Source of the DNA: UBA4124 sp052034745
GTDB taxonomy: Bacteria; Patescibacteriota; Minisyncoccia; Phycocordibacterales; UBA9973
Direction of reading: 5' to 3'
Length of the DNA stretch: 49,844 nt
Assembly: GCA_052034745.1 (NCBI GenBank)
Contig: JBPOIF010000009.1
Coordinates: forward strand, 1 to 49,844
Shown here in pieces: positions 28,483-36,987 of this stretch; the stretch's first letter is position 1; each line of letters opens with the position of its first letter. Below the pieces are notes generated by a model. The model was not told where the DNA came from and did not search any database. It was given only the letters and a program-made list of their open reading frames with translations. The position numbers were made by a program, and so were the translations under genes.

Positions 28483-29538
28483 GTGTTTAAGAAAAAGAAG
28501 AAAATTTTTGTTGGGATTTCAGGCGGAGTTGATTCGTCTGTTGCCGCGTACCTTCTCAAAAAGGACGGGTATGATGTCCATGGCGTATTTGTAAAGACAT
28601 GGTCACCTGAATGGATCCCTTGTACGTGGGTGGATGAGAAGCGTGATGCGATGCGCGTGTGTGCAGCGCTTGATATTCCGTTCCACTTCCTCGACGCAGA
28701 AGAGGAATACAAAAAAGGCGTTGCTGACTATATGATCGCTGAATATCGCGCGGGACGTACTCCAAATCCTGATGTTCTGTGCAATCGAGTGATAAAGTTT
28801 GGAGTGATGTGGCAGTATGCAAAGTCATGTGGTGCTACTGCGATTGCCACGGGGCACTATGCGCAGATAGGCGATGATGGGATGCTCCGCAGGGCAGGTG
28901 ATAGTGCAAAAGATCAGGCATATTTTCTCTGGATGCTCACCCGTGAAGATCTTGCACACACTTTGTTTCCTATCGGACACCTTGAAAAAAGCGAGGTGAG
29001 AAAGATCGCGCTTCACGCGGGTCTTTTTACCGGAGAAAAAAAGGATAGTCAGGGTATTTGTTTCCTTGGAGAGGTTGATATGAAAGAATTTCTCTTGCAC
29101 TATATTGAACAAAAACGAGGTGAGGTTGTTGATGGACAAGGGAAGGTCATTGGTCACCATGAAGGGGTCTGGTTCTATACTCTCGGAGAGCGACACGGGT
29201 TTACTATCTCAGATGCGCACTATCGAGGGGAACCCTACTATGTTGTTGCAAAAGACGTTGAAACCAATCGCCTTGTTGTTGCTACTATTGATCGGACAGC
29301 AACAATATTGAAAGACAAGAAGGTTGTACTGCGAGATGCGAACTGGACAAAACCCCCTGTGGTGGGGGCGCTGTATGATGCCCAGATTCGATATCATGGT
29401 GAGCTGTACAAAGCATCATTTGATGCAGAAGGAGTAGTCACACTTGCTTGCGAAGGGCCAATCCCTGAAGGACAATCTCTTGTTGTTTTTGAAGGGGAAG
29501 CACTCATTGGAGGAGGGGTTATTGACAAAGTAATTTAG
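28483..29538 (+). CDS. mnmA: tRNA-specific 2-thiouridylase MnmA
   Basis: 351 aa, starting at GTG. The PP-loop SGGVDSS (residues 13-19) binds ATP. The catalytic cysteines are C100 in NPDVLCNRVIKF and C193 in QGICFLGEVD. The C-terminal half has KVIGHHEGVWFYTLGERHG and the final beta-barrel. It puts sulfur on U34 of tRNA-Glu, -Gln and -Lys; tRNA-Glu(UUC) of this window is an expected substrate. GTG 28483 is supported by the extended -10 placed seven bases upstream. Confidence 0.96.
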   Translation: MFKKKKKIFVGISGGVDSSVAAYLLKKDGYDVHGVFVKTWSPEWIPCTWVDEKRDAMRVCAALDIPFHFLDAEEEYKKGVADYMIAEYRAGRTPNPDVLCNRVIKFGVMWQYAKSCGATAIATGHYAQIGDDGMLRRAGDSAKDQAYFLWMLTREDLAHTLFPIGHLEKSEVRKIALHAGLFTGEKKDSQGICFLGEVDMKEFLLHYIEQKRGEVVDGQGKVIGHHEGVWFYTLGERHGFTISDAHYRGEPYYVVAKDVETNRLVVATIDRTATILKDKKVVLRDANWTKPPVVGALYDAQIRYHGELYKASFDAEGVVTLACEGPIPEGQSLVVFEGEALIGGGVIDKVI

Positions 29539-29568
29539 TTGGTGTATTTTTTGAAAAAATGGTAAATC

Positions 29569-29901
29569 ATGAAAAAATACATTGTTCTTATCTTCTGCGT
29601 ACTCGCAGTATCTCTGAATGTCAGTGCCCAACAGTGGAGGCACTCTTCAAGAAGAGATTTCGGTCGTTCGTTTCAGCTGAGCGTTCATTTTTGCAATTTT
29701 CACGGCAGAAATGACCGGTGTGAGCGTGGACTTAGATATTCTTCTGCATTTCGTCCCAGGTATTCCGGATATTACGGGTACGGCGGCAGTGCTTTCCGAA
29801 GTCGTTACGGGAGAGATATCCGTTATGATCGTGGAAATTATTACGGGCGACATTCCTACAATAGTTGGCGCTATCGCAGTTACAGGTACCGGCGGTATTG
29901 A
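29569..29901 (+). CDS. Secreted Arg/Tyr/Gly-rich protein, 110 aa
   Basis: A clear signal peptide, KKYIVLIFCVLAVSLNVSAQ, with a likely cut after SA (about residue 20). The mature part is low in complexity: repeated RY, GY and RG steps such as RYSGYYGYGGSAFRSRYGRD, and SWRYRSYRYRRY at the end, with two Cys (NFHGRND region). It is strongly basic. Not recognised; such proteins may bind cell-wall polymers or host surfaces. Single gene with a terminator at 29924-29949. Confidence 0.7.
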   Translation: MKKYIVLIFCVLAVSLNVSAQQWRHSSRRDFGRSFQLSVHFCNFHGRNDRCERGLRYSSAFRPRYSGYYGYGGSAFRSRYGRDIRYDRGNYYGRHSYNSWRYRSYRYRRY

Positions 29902-29923
29902 GGATGTAAAGTTTTAAAATGGT

Positions 29924-29949
29924 GCTCTGCATATGCAGAGCGCTTTTTT
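29924..29949 (+). terminator. Rho-independent terminator
   Basis: GCTCTGC/GCAGAGC with ATAT loop, then T6 region. Confidence 0.85.
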
Positions 29950-29966
29950 ATTTTGGTATTGAGCGA

Positions 29967-29972
29967 TATACT
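29967..29972 (+). promoter_or_regulatory. -10 element of the MgtC-like gene
   Basis: TATACT exactly seven bases before the ATG at 29979. Confidence 0.6.
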
Positions 29973-29978
29973 GAACTG

Positions 29979-30449
29979 ATGGAAACATTTGCATTGAGTG
30001 ATATTTATGTTCATCTTTTTTTGGCGATGGCGCTGGGGATGATTTTGGGACTTGAACGATTTGTTGCGCACAAGACTGCTGGTATGCGCACGTACACACT
30101 GGTATCACTTGGTTCAGCACTTTTTGTTGTTATCTCACAAGTAGTGACTGCAGAGTTCGTTGGAACAACAACCTTTGACCCACTTCGTGTCGCAGCACAG
30201 ATTGTTGCCGCAGCAGGATTCCTCGGAGTAGGTGCGATTGTGCACCGAAGCGACAATCAGGTCAGCGGTATCACTACTGCAAGTGGTCTGTGGGTTGCGG
30301 CAGGTGTCGGTATGGCATGTGGTTTTGGTCTCTACCAACTTGCCGTTATTGTCACAGGGCTCGGATTGTTCACTTTTATCGTCTTGTGGCTTATCGAAAA
30401 ACAAATTCGAAAGCTTCCACATACGGATGGCACCCAAGAACCACTCTAG
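29979..30449 (+). CDS. MgtC/SapB family membrane protein
   Basis: 156 aa. Typical MgtC N-terminal domain: MALGMILGLERFVAHKTAGM, then RTYTLVSLGSALFVVIS, the QIVAAAGFLGVGAIV segment and ITTASGLWVAAGVGMACG. Four or five membrane helices. Members affect magnesium homeostasis or act as small transport-like proteins. ATG 29979 is chosen over 29919 because the latter lies upstream of the terminator hairpin and the -10 at 29967-29972. Own terminator at 30459-30483. Confidence 0.9.
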   Translation: METFALSDIYVHLFLAMALGMILGLERFVAHKTAGMRTYTLVSLGSALFVVISQVVTAEFVGTTTFDPLRVAAQIVAAAGFLGVGAIVHRSDNQVSGITTASGLWVAAGVGMACGFGLYQLAVIVTGLGLFTFIVLWLIEKQIRKLPHTDGTQEPL

Positions 30450-30458
30450 ATGTTATTT

Positions 30459-30483
30459 AAAAAGGTCCGTTTCGGACCTTTTT
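30459..30483 (+). terminator. Rho-independent terminator
   Basis: AAAAGGTCCG/CGGACCTTTT with TTT loop. Confidence 0.88.
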
Positions 30484-30493
30484 GATTTTCTGG

Positions 30494-30499
30494 TATGAT
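30494..30499 (+). promoter_or_regulatory. -10 element of the M3 peptidase gene
   Basis: TATGAT nine bases before the ATG at 30508. Confidence 0.5.
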
Positions 30500-30507
30500 G
30501 GGCTTCT

Positions 30508-32361
30508 ATGAAGCAATGGAATACCGCACCTGAACTCCTCATTTATCTGAACCAAACCTATACAAATCTCCACCAAACTTTTGAGAAGCTTTTTTGGGTC
30601 TCTGCAATGGGTGATCATTCGGTAAATAAAAAAAAAGAAAAAGCGCAAGTCACTCTTGACTCTTTTCGGGGCGACAGAGATCTCTCTCGAGCTGTGAATG
30701 TTTTGCTTCCAAAAGAAAGTGGTGAGACAAAGGAGCGGTTGGCGCATTGGGATCGATTTTTTTCTTTGCACCAAGTCCCTGATAAGGCAAAAAAGATAAA
30801 AGAAAAAATATCAGCACTTGAAACAAAGATCAACACTGCTCGTGCAAAGCGTAAGGAGGGCTACCAGGACCCGTATACGAAACGATTTGTCGAAGCATCG
30901 TCAAATGCAATGGGGTCGCTCATGATCTCTCATGAAGACGAAGGTGTTCGAAAGGCATGCTTTGATGCACGAGAAAAACTTTCGGTACAACATGTTGTTG
31001 ATTATGTTCGACTTGTTGCTCTTCGAAATCAGTATGCAACCATACTCGGATACCGCGATTTTTACGCGTACAAACTTGCAATCGAGGAAGGGATGACCAA
31101 GAAGGACCTGTTTCCACTTTTTGATACCATCTACAAAAAGACAGCATACGCATTTAAAAATCTTCGAGCACTTGAGAAAAAGATGCCAGGGCTTCGAAAG
31201 CCTTGGAATTTCTCTTTTTTGCTTTCGGGGTCGTTTACTCACGAAGAAGACCCTTATTTCCCTTTTGAAGAAGCACTCACTCGATGGGGGCAATCATTTT
31301 CCGCGCTCGGTATTGATTATGCACAAGGAGCTCTCACACTTGATCTCCTTGACCGAAAAGGAAAATACAACAATGGTTTTTGTCATTGGCCGGTCAATGT
31401 CTACTATGACAAAGCGGGCAACCGAGTACCAGGGGTCTCTGATTTTACCTGTAATGTCGTTCTTGGGACTCCGGGGGACGCAAAGAGAGGGTATGTCACA
31501 CTCTTTCACGAAGGGGGACATGCAGCGCACCTTTTGAATGCTGATATGAAAGATACCTGTGTGACGAGTGAATATCCGCCACTTTCGACTGCGTGGGCTG
31601 AAACACAGAGTATGTTTCTCGACACAGTATTTTCGAGTATGGAATGGGTGCATCGATACGCAAAGACTCGGGAAGGGGCGTCATACCCATTTGAGCTTTT
31701 TGAGCGAAAGGTAAAACAACTGAGCCCGCTTCGCCCTCATGGGATAGTTTCTGCAGTTTCAGCTGTCTGCGAATTTGAAAAAAAGGTATACGAAGAAAAG
31801 AACCTCACCAAAGATCGAGTGCTTTCACTCGCACGATCCGTTTACAAAAAATACAATGATTTTACGGTGGATTCGTACCGCATCCTTAACATACCGCACC
31901 TTTATTCATGGGAAAGCGCATGTTCGTATCATGGCTATGGTCTTGCAACGCTGGCACTTCATCAATGGCGTGAGTATTTTTACAAAAAGTATGGGTATAT
32001 CGTTGATAATCCAAAAGTAGGGGAAGAAATGAAAAAAGTCTGGCGTCTCGGCGGGTCAAAGACGTTTCCAGAATTTGTTGCCCTTGCAACAGGCAAGAAA
32101 CTTACCGCGGATGCATATCTTGCATCGGTGACGATGTCTGATGCACAGCTTATCAAAAAAGCAAAAGAGAGGATCGCAACATTGGAGAAGAAACCACTGC
32201 ATATAAAAGCGCTTTCGCTTAATGCGTCTATTAAGCTTGTTCATGGCAAGAAGTTGATCGCTGACAATACAAAAGGGTTTGAAGCGATGGCTAAAAAATA
32301 CGCCGTGTGGCTCAAGGGTCAGTATCCAAAAAAGGTTGCCCAAAAAAAGGCAAAGAAGTAA
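30508..32361 (+). CDS. M3 family oligoendopeptidase
   Basis: 617 aa. The zinc motif HEGGH (H334-E335...H338) sits in VTLFHEGGHAAHLL, and the downstream EYPPLSTAWAETQSMFLD holds the third ligand Glu. The N-terminal half is helical (MSHEDEG-like SHEDEGVRKACFDAREKL) as in oligoendopeptidase F. The C-terminal 70 residues are Lys-rich and probably an extension. It degrades short peptides in the cytosol; no signal peptide is seen. Ten bases before alaS. Confidence 0.9.
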   Translation: MKQWNTAPELLIYLNQTYTNLHQTFEKLFWVSAMGDHSVNKKKEKAQVTLDSFRGDRDLSRAVNVLLPKESGETKERLAHWDRFFSLHQVPDKAKKIKEKISALETKINTARAKRKEGYQDPYTKRFVEASSNAMGSLMISHEDEGVRKACFDAREKLSVQHVVDYVRLVALRNQYATILGYRDFYAYKLAIEEGMTKKDLFPLFDTIYKKTAYAFKNLRALEKKMPGLRKPWNFSFLLSGSFTHEEDPYFPFEEALTRWGQSFSALGIDYAQGALTLDLLDRKGKYNNGFCHWPVNVYYDKAGNRVPGVSDFTCNVVLGTPGDAKRGYVTLFHEGGHAAHLLNADMKDTCVTSEYPPLSTAWAETQSMFLDTVFSSMEWVHRYAKTREGASYPFELFERKVKQLSPLRPHGIVSAVSAVCEFEKKVYEEKNLTKDRVLSLARSVYKKYNDFTVDSYRILNIPHLYSWESACSYHGYGLATLALHQWREYFYKKYGYIVDNPKVGEEMKKVWRLGGSKTFPEFVALATGKKLTADAYLASVTMSDAQLIKKAKERIATLEKKPLHIKALSLNASIKLVHGKKLIADNTKGFEAMAKKYAVWLKGQYPKKVAQKKAKK

Positions 32362-32370
32362 GCTACCACT

Positions 32371-34107
32371 ATGACCAGCAGTGAAATACGAAAACGATTT
32401 CTCGATTTTTTTGCAAAACGTAACCATGCGGTGCTTCCGAGCGCTTCGCTTGTTCCTCGTAACGACCCTTCGGTTTTGTTCAACACAGCCGGTATGCAAC
32501 CACTCGTGCCGTATCTGATGGGCGAGATGCACCCACAAGGTACTCGACTGGCAAGTTGTCAAAAGTGCGTCCGCACTGGAGATATCGATGAAGTAGGAGA
32601 CAATCGCCATCTAACTTTTTTTGAAATGCTCGGCAACTGGTCTCTCGGAGACTACTTCAAGGAAGATGCGATCGCGTGGAGCTACCAATTCCTCACCTCA
32701 AAAGAGGAAGGTCTCGGTCTTGATCCGGCGCGTCTCTATATCACAGTGTTTGAAGGCGATGACAATGCTCCTCGAGATCTCGAAGCGGTAGAAATCTGGA
32801 AAAAATATATTCCCGAGTCAAGAATTTACTTTTTGCCAGCAAAAAACAACTGGTGGAGTCCTGGGGATAATGGCCCGTGCGGTCCAGATACCGAGATGTT
32901 TTATGATGTGACGGGAACACTGGGAGATTTGTCACACGAGCAATTTGTTGCCGCTGATGATAAGGGAGAGGTTGTGGAAATCTGGAACGATGTCTTTATG
33001 GAGTATGAGAAAAAGGATGGCAAGGTGATCGGCAAGCTCGCGCAAAAAAACGTCGATACCGGGAGCGGTCTCGAACGTGTCACGATGGTGGTGCAAGGGA
33101 AATCAACTGTCTTTGGGACAGACCTGTTTGCTCCGGCGCTCGCTATATTGAACCAAGAGTCCGAAGTTTACAACGAACGAAGCGCTCGCGTTGTCGCTGA
33201 TCATATTCGAACGGCGCTGTTTCTCTTTGCTGATGGTGTTCTTCCAAGTAGTAAAGACCAAGGCTATGTCTTGCGGAGAATCATTCGTCGAGCAGTCTTG
33301 CAAGCAAAGAAGTTGGTGCTTGCTGACGGCGCTCTCTGTCGAATCGCAGAGCTCTACCAAGAACTTTACAAAGACCACTATAGTGAAATAGTTGATACAA
33401 AATGGATTGAACTTCTCGCACAAGAGGAAGCAAAATTTAAAAAGACGCTTGAAGCAGGACTGAAAGAGTTTGAAAAAGGGATTGATCCATTTCTCCTCGC
33501 TACTACCTATGGTTTCCCTATAGAGATCACTGAAGAGCTCGCAAAAGAAAAAAATGAAGTGATTGACCGTGCTCTTTTCGATACAAAGATGAAAGCCCAT
33601 CAAGACGCATCTCGTGCCGGCGCTGAGCAGAAATTTAAAGGGGGACTTGCAAATACAAGCGAAATAACGACGAAGCTTCACACAACGCACCACCTTCTTC
33701 TGGCTGCTCTCCAGCAGGTCCTTGGGAAAGAGGTCAAACAACGAGGAAGCAACATCACTGAAGAGCGACTCCGTATCGACTTTTCTTTTGATCGCAAGAT
33801 GACTGATGAAGAAAAAAAAGCAGTAGAAAAGATCGTCAACGATGCTATTGTCGCGAATTACAAAGTCGTTAAACGTGAGATGCCAAAAGAGGAGGCTGAA
33901 AGTCTTGGTGCTGAGATGGAGTTTGGAACCAAGTATCCTGATGTTGTATCGGTGTACTTCGTCGAAGATGAAGCAGGGCATGTCATCTCCAAAGAATTTT
34001 GTGGTGGACCACACGTAGAACACACCGGAGCTCTTGGAAAGTTCACTATTCAAAAAGAAGAAGCCGTCGCACAAGGGATTCGTCGTATAAAAGCCACGCT
34101 TTCATAA
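32371..34107 (+). CDS. alaS: Alanyl-tRNA synthetase, short form
   Basis: 578 aa instead of about 870. The class II core has RKRFLDFFAKRNHAVLPSAS, SVLFNTAGMQPLVPYLMGE, FFEMLGNWSLGDYF and NGPCGPDTEMFYD. The tRNA-recognition middle domain follows. The editing domain has HTTHH (H437 to H441) and FCGGPH (C544, H548), with Pro where most have Thr. The protein ends right after the editing domain, so the C-Ala domain and its linker are absent. This short form is known in CPR bacteria. It charges tRNA-Ala. Confidence 0.95.
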   Translation: MTSSEIRKRFLDFFAKRNHAVLPSASLVPRNDPSVLFNTAGMQPLVPYLMGEMHPQGTRLASCQKCVRTGDIDEVGDNRHLTFFEMLGNWSLGDYFKEDAIAWSYQFLTSKEEGLGLDPARLYITVFEGDDNAPRDLEAVEIWKKYIPESRIYFLPAKNNWWSPGDNGPCGPDTEMFYDVTGTLGDLSHEQFVAADDKGEVVEIWNDVFMEYEKKDGKVIGKLAQKNVDTGSGLERVTMVVQGKSTVFGTDLFAPALAILNQESEVYNERSARVVADHIRTALFLFADGVLPSSKDQGYVLRRIIRRAVLQAKKLVLADGALCRIAELYQELYKDHYSEIVDTKWIELLAQEEAKFKKTLEAGLKEFEKGIDPFLLATTYGFPIEITEELAKEKNEVIDRALFDTKMKAHQDASRAGAEQKFKGGLANTSEITTKLHTTHHLLLAALQQVLGKEVKQRGSNITEERLRIDFSFDRKMTDEEKKAVEKIVNDAIVANYKVVKREMPKEEAESLGAEMEFGTKYPDVVSVYFVEDEAGHVISKEFCGGPHVEHTGALGKFTIQKEEAVAQGIRRIKATLS

Positions 34108-34114
34108 ACGCTCG

Positions 34115-34123
34115 TGATATACT
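34115..34123 (+). promoter_or_regulatory. Extended -10 of the 34130 gene
   Basis: TG-A-TATACT with the -10 at 34118-34123, exactly seven bases before the ATG. Confidence 0.6.
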
Positions 34124-34129
34124 CTCTAT

Positions 34130-35308
34130 ATGTTTGGTTCAAAAAAGCGCCATGGCACTGCGATTGCGGTATTTGATGTGAGTTCATCAAGTGTCGGTGG
34201 TGCGCATGCGTTGTATCACCCACAAAATACTTCACCGCTTACTCTCGTTGCAAATATTCGCTCAGATAGTACGCTTCAAGAAGACATAAATATGAAGCGT
34301 TTTGTTTCTGATACTGTTCATAATATCGAAACGGTTGCTTCATCACTGCGCAAGGCAGACATGCACAAGCCTTCACATATAGAGATAGTCCTCGCGTCTC
34401 CTTGGTATGTCTCCCATACAAGAACTATCTTGTATGAGCAGGACACGGCATTTGTCTGCACCAAAAAACTGATCGCCAAGCTTGTTGACGAGGAGATAGC
34501 TCATTTGGTTAAAAATGAACTTGAACGATTTGGTACCTACGGAAAAGAGGGAACGATAGTAGAGAAGCAGATTTCGATGGTGCGACTCAATGGGTATGTC
34601 ACGGGTGACCCTTTTGGAAAAAAGGCAAAAAGAGTTGAGCTTTATTTGACGGTCACCATAGTCCCAAAAGGGATTGTCGATGAGTTTACGGGCGCACTAC
34701 AGCGCATATACGGTACTCATTCGATAAATATAACGACGAGCCCGTACGCGACTTTTGTTGTTGCACGAGACTATCTCAATAACGGCCAGGAGTGTGTCAT
34801 TATCGACGTAGGAGAGGAGGTGACCGATATCGGCTTTGTTAAGAACGGTCTCTTTAGTTACCAGCATTCTTTTCCAGTAGGTATCTATGGACTGTATCGA
34901 GCCCTCATTCAGGGCGCGGGGCATACTCCAGTGGAGGCAAAAGCGGTAGTGGAAGCATTTCGCTTGGGGAAATTGAGTGCTTCTGCAAAAACAAAAGTTG
35001 AAAAAGCGCTTGCGACGTTCTCTTCTGATTGGCAACGAGGCCTCCAAGAAGCCTTTGAACAGGGGCACTATGGATTTTGTTTGCCTGACTCGTGCTATAT
35101 CACTGCAGATCCTCGTTTTGAAGAGGTATTTCCTTCGATTATTTCAAATGATCATTTTATTCAGCAGACATGCTCAAGAGGACAGGTAAAGCCATTGTTT
35201 ATCAACGAAGCGATGCTCGCTCCTTTTATTGGTTCTCTCGATGCGGGGTATGATATCCCTCTTGCGACCGCTGCGCTTTTTGTTAGTAGAACAATTTCAC
35301 CACAATGA
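34130..35308 (+). CDS. Actin-fold protein of the PilM/FtsA type
   Basis: 392 aa. FDVSSSSVGGAHAL (residues 14-27) sits where phosphate-1 should be but is degenerate. ECVIIDVGEEVTDIGFVKNG (residues about 222-241) is a good phosphate-2 strand-turn-strand. HIEIVLASPWYVSHTRT resembles the SHS2-domain entry of PilM and FtsA. Such proteins assemble under the membrane and bind partners of pili or division complexes. The next gene, a membrane protein, overlaps its stop by four bases, which supports a PilM-PilN-like arrangement. That pairing is inference. Confidence 0.65.
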   Translation: MFGSKKRHGTAIAVFDVSSSSVGGAHALYHPQNTSPLTLVANIRSDSTLQEDINMKRFVSDTVHNIETVASSLRKADMHKPSHIEIVLASPWYVSHTRTILYEQDTAFVCTKKLIAKLVDEEIAHLVKNELERFGTYGKEGTIVEKQISMVRLNGYVTGDPFGKKAKRVELYLTVTIVPKGIVDEFTGALQRIYGTHSINITTSPYATFVVARDYLNNGQECVIIDVGEEVTDIGFVKNGLFSYQHSFPVGIYGLYRALIQGAGHTPVEAKAVVEAFRLGKLSASAKTKVEKALATFSSDWQRGLQEAFEQGHYGFCLPDSCYITADPRFEEVFPSIISNDHFIQQTCSRGQVKPLFINEAMLAPFIGSLDAGYDIPLATAALFVSRTISPQ

Positions 35309-36567
35309 AGCTGTACGATGTCATCCGCAAAGAAAAAGAAAATGCTTCAGAGCTTTCTCGAAGAGAACAAGAGGGGAGCGCACCCAAGTTCAATGATTTT
35401 GAGCCAGCGCAGGGTCCACGATTTGTCCTGACACGGAAACGGCTTGTCATCATACTCGCGAGTATCGCGTTTCTGGTCATTTTGTATGTTGCAGGGCTTG
35501 CGCTCGTGCAAGCAAAGATCACGATTGTTGAACGGCGCATTCCCTTTTCGCTTTCAGATGCTCGGCTTGAACTGAGCAACCAAGAAAAAGCAGACGAAGG
35601 GAGGCTCTCGTTTCAGGCTATGGTAGTGACGACGTCGATCACAAGAGAGGTGTATGGCTCTGCGCTCACGACGAGCAATACGAAAGCAACAGGAAGTGTT
35701 GTGTTTTTTAATGAATATAGTTCTGCAAAACAGACGGTCAAGAAAGGGGCGATTCTTACTGCCACAAATGGTAAAAAATATGTCACACAAGCACAGGTTG
35801 TTGTTCCAGGATATACAACCGTGAGTAAGAAAAAGACAGCGGGGACCAGTCCTTCGGTGGCAATTGCGGCACTTGAGGTGGGCGAGTCATATAACAGTGA
35901 AGGTACTACCTTTTCTGTCAGTGGCTGGACCAACGCTTCAAAAACCTTTTATGCTCGTTCTACCGACATTGTCGGAGGAGAGTCGGGGGTCAGTCATACA
36001 CTTACCGCAAAAGAGCAACAAGATGCTGTCGCTACGTTTCAAGTCCAACTCGTTGAGCGTCTCAAGCGGGAGACAAGAGGGCAGATTCCTGATGATTTTG
36101 TGACATTTCCAGAACTCCAATTTCCGATTATTGATACAGAGTCTTTTGTGTTTAAGGGCGGAAAGGTTCGGTTTCCTGCCACAATGACAGGAACAATGGT
36201 CTCGTACCTTATCCCGAGAGCACTCCTCGAGCAGGCTATCGCTTCAAAGGCCATCACTGAGCGTTCATATCCACAAGTAGCAGTACCTTCACTCGGTGAT
36301 CTGACCTTTGACCTCCGTTCTGCTGTTCCCAATGATCCCAAAATCATCCCTGATGCGATTACGATTGGAGTCTCTGGTTCTGGTACTGTCATCACAAAAG
36401 TTCCTATCGACAAGATCAAAGAAGCGCTCATCGGGAAGCCACGGAGAGACTTCTCAGATGCAATCGTTGGCATCGCTGAAGTAGACACCGCACGCTTTCG
36501 ATTGCTGCCATTTTGGTCTCCTCGCTTCCCTTCGAAGTGGTCCAAAATAGATGTTTTGGTCAAATAG
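35305..36567 (+). CDS. Single-pass membrane protein, 420 aa
   Basis: Cytosolic tail of about 45 residues, one membrane helix LVIILASIAFLVILYVAGLA (about residues 48-67), then a large outer part. The outer part includes a beta-rich segment (TTSNTKATGSVVFFNEYSS, then KGAILTATNGKKYVTQ) resembling baseplate-J-like repeats in CPR surface proteins. The start overlaps the previous stop (ATGA), so the two are translationally coupled. Function unknown; likely part of a trans-envelope assembly with the actin-fold protein. Confidence 0.6.
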   Translation: MKLYDVIRKEKENASELSRREQEGSAPKFNDFEPAQGPRFVLTRKRLVIILASIAFLVILYVAGLALVQAKITIVERRIPFSLSDARLELSNQEKADEGRLSFQAMVVTTSITREVYGSALTTSNTKATGSVVFFNEYSSAKQTVKKGAILTATNGKKYVTQAQVVVPGYTTVSKKKTAGTSPSVAIAALEVGESYNSEGTTFSVSGWTNASKTFYARSTDIVGGESGVSHTLTAKEQQDAVATFQVQLVERLKRETRGQIPDDFVTFPELQFPIIDTESFVFKGGKVRFPATMTGTMVSYLIPRALLEQAIASKAITERSYPQVAVPSLGDLTFDLRSAVPNDPKIIPDAITIGVSGSGTVITKVPIDKIKEALIGKPRRDFSDAIVGIAEVDTARFRLLPFWSPRFPSKWSKIDVLVK

Positions 36568-36596
36568 TTGACCAAAAAATAAAAGAATAGTATTAT
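36554..36596 (+). promoter_or_regulatory. infA promoter within a 10-bp inverted repeat
   Basis: TTGACC 36568-36573, 17-base spacer, TATTAT 36591-36596. The -35 lies in the right arm of TTTTGGTCAA-ATAG-TTGACCAAAA (36554-36577), an operator-like palindrome overlapping the upstream stop codon. Confidence 0.6.
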
Positions 36597-36610
36597 TGTT
36601 TTTGCAACGC

Positions 36611-36823
36611 ATGTCAGAAAAAGAAGAAGCAGTAGTCCGCGGTACCGTCTCAGAGGCTTTGCCTAACACGATGTTCCGAGTAGTTCTCGATAGCGGCGAA
36701 ACAACGCTCGCTTATTTGGCTGGAAAGATGCGACTCCATAGAATCAAGGTTCTTGTGGGAGATACTGTCGAAGTACTCCCTGATTCATATGGAGGAAAGG
36801 GGCGTATTGTCAGAAGATTATAA
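36611..36823 (+). CDS. infA: Translation initiation factor IF-1
   Basis: 70 aa, full length. S1/OB-fold with VRGTVSEALPNTMFRVVLDSG, then LAYLAGKMRLHRIKVLVGDTV and RIVRRL at the end, all standard for IF-1. ATG 36611 is chosen; the ATG five codons earlier lies too close to the -10. It occupies the ribosomal A site during initiation. First gene of the ribosomal and transcription operon that follows. Confidence 0.95.
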   Translation: MSEKEEAVVRGTVSEALPNTMFRVVLDSGETTLAYLAGKMRLHRIKVLVGDTVEVLPDSYGGKGRIVRRL

Positions 36824-36870
36824 GTAGTGTATACTCCTGCGGCTTGATTTAGAGCAGTCTTTTTATTTTT

Positions 36871-36981
36871 ATGAAAGTACGATCAACAGTCAAAAAGATG
36901 TGTGAAAAGTGTAAAATCGTTAAACGAGGTGGACACGCACGCGTCATCTGTAGCAACCCAAAACATAAGCAAAAACAATAA
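36871..36981 (+). CDS. rpmJ: Large ribosomal subunit protein bL36
   Basis: 36 aa: starts MKVRSTVKKMCEKCKIVKR and ends CSNPKHKQKQ. The zinc ligands C11, C14, C27 and H32 of the C+ form of bL36 are all present. It lies between infA and rpsM, the normal place. Confidence 0.95.
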   Translation: MKVRSTVKKMCEKCKIVKRGGHARVICSNPKHKQKQ

Positions 36982-36987
36982 TTTTTT

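Noticed and set aside
29711..29917. 68-codon ORF overlapping the RGY-rich protein
   Set aside because: Overlaps the signal-peptide-bearing gene in another frame; its hydrophobic composition is a by-product of the repeated codons of that gene.
33103..34074. Minus-strand ORF of 323 codons opposite alaS
   Set aside because: Antisense shadow of a well-supported gene; no promoter and a composition dominated by Phe and Cys.
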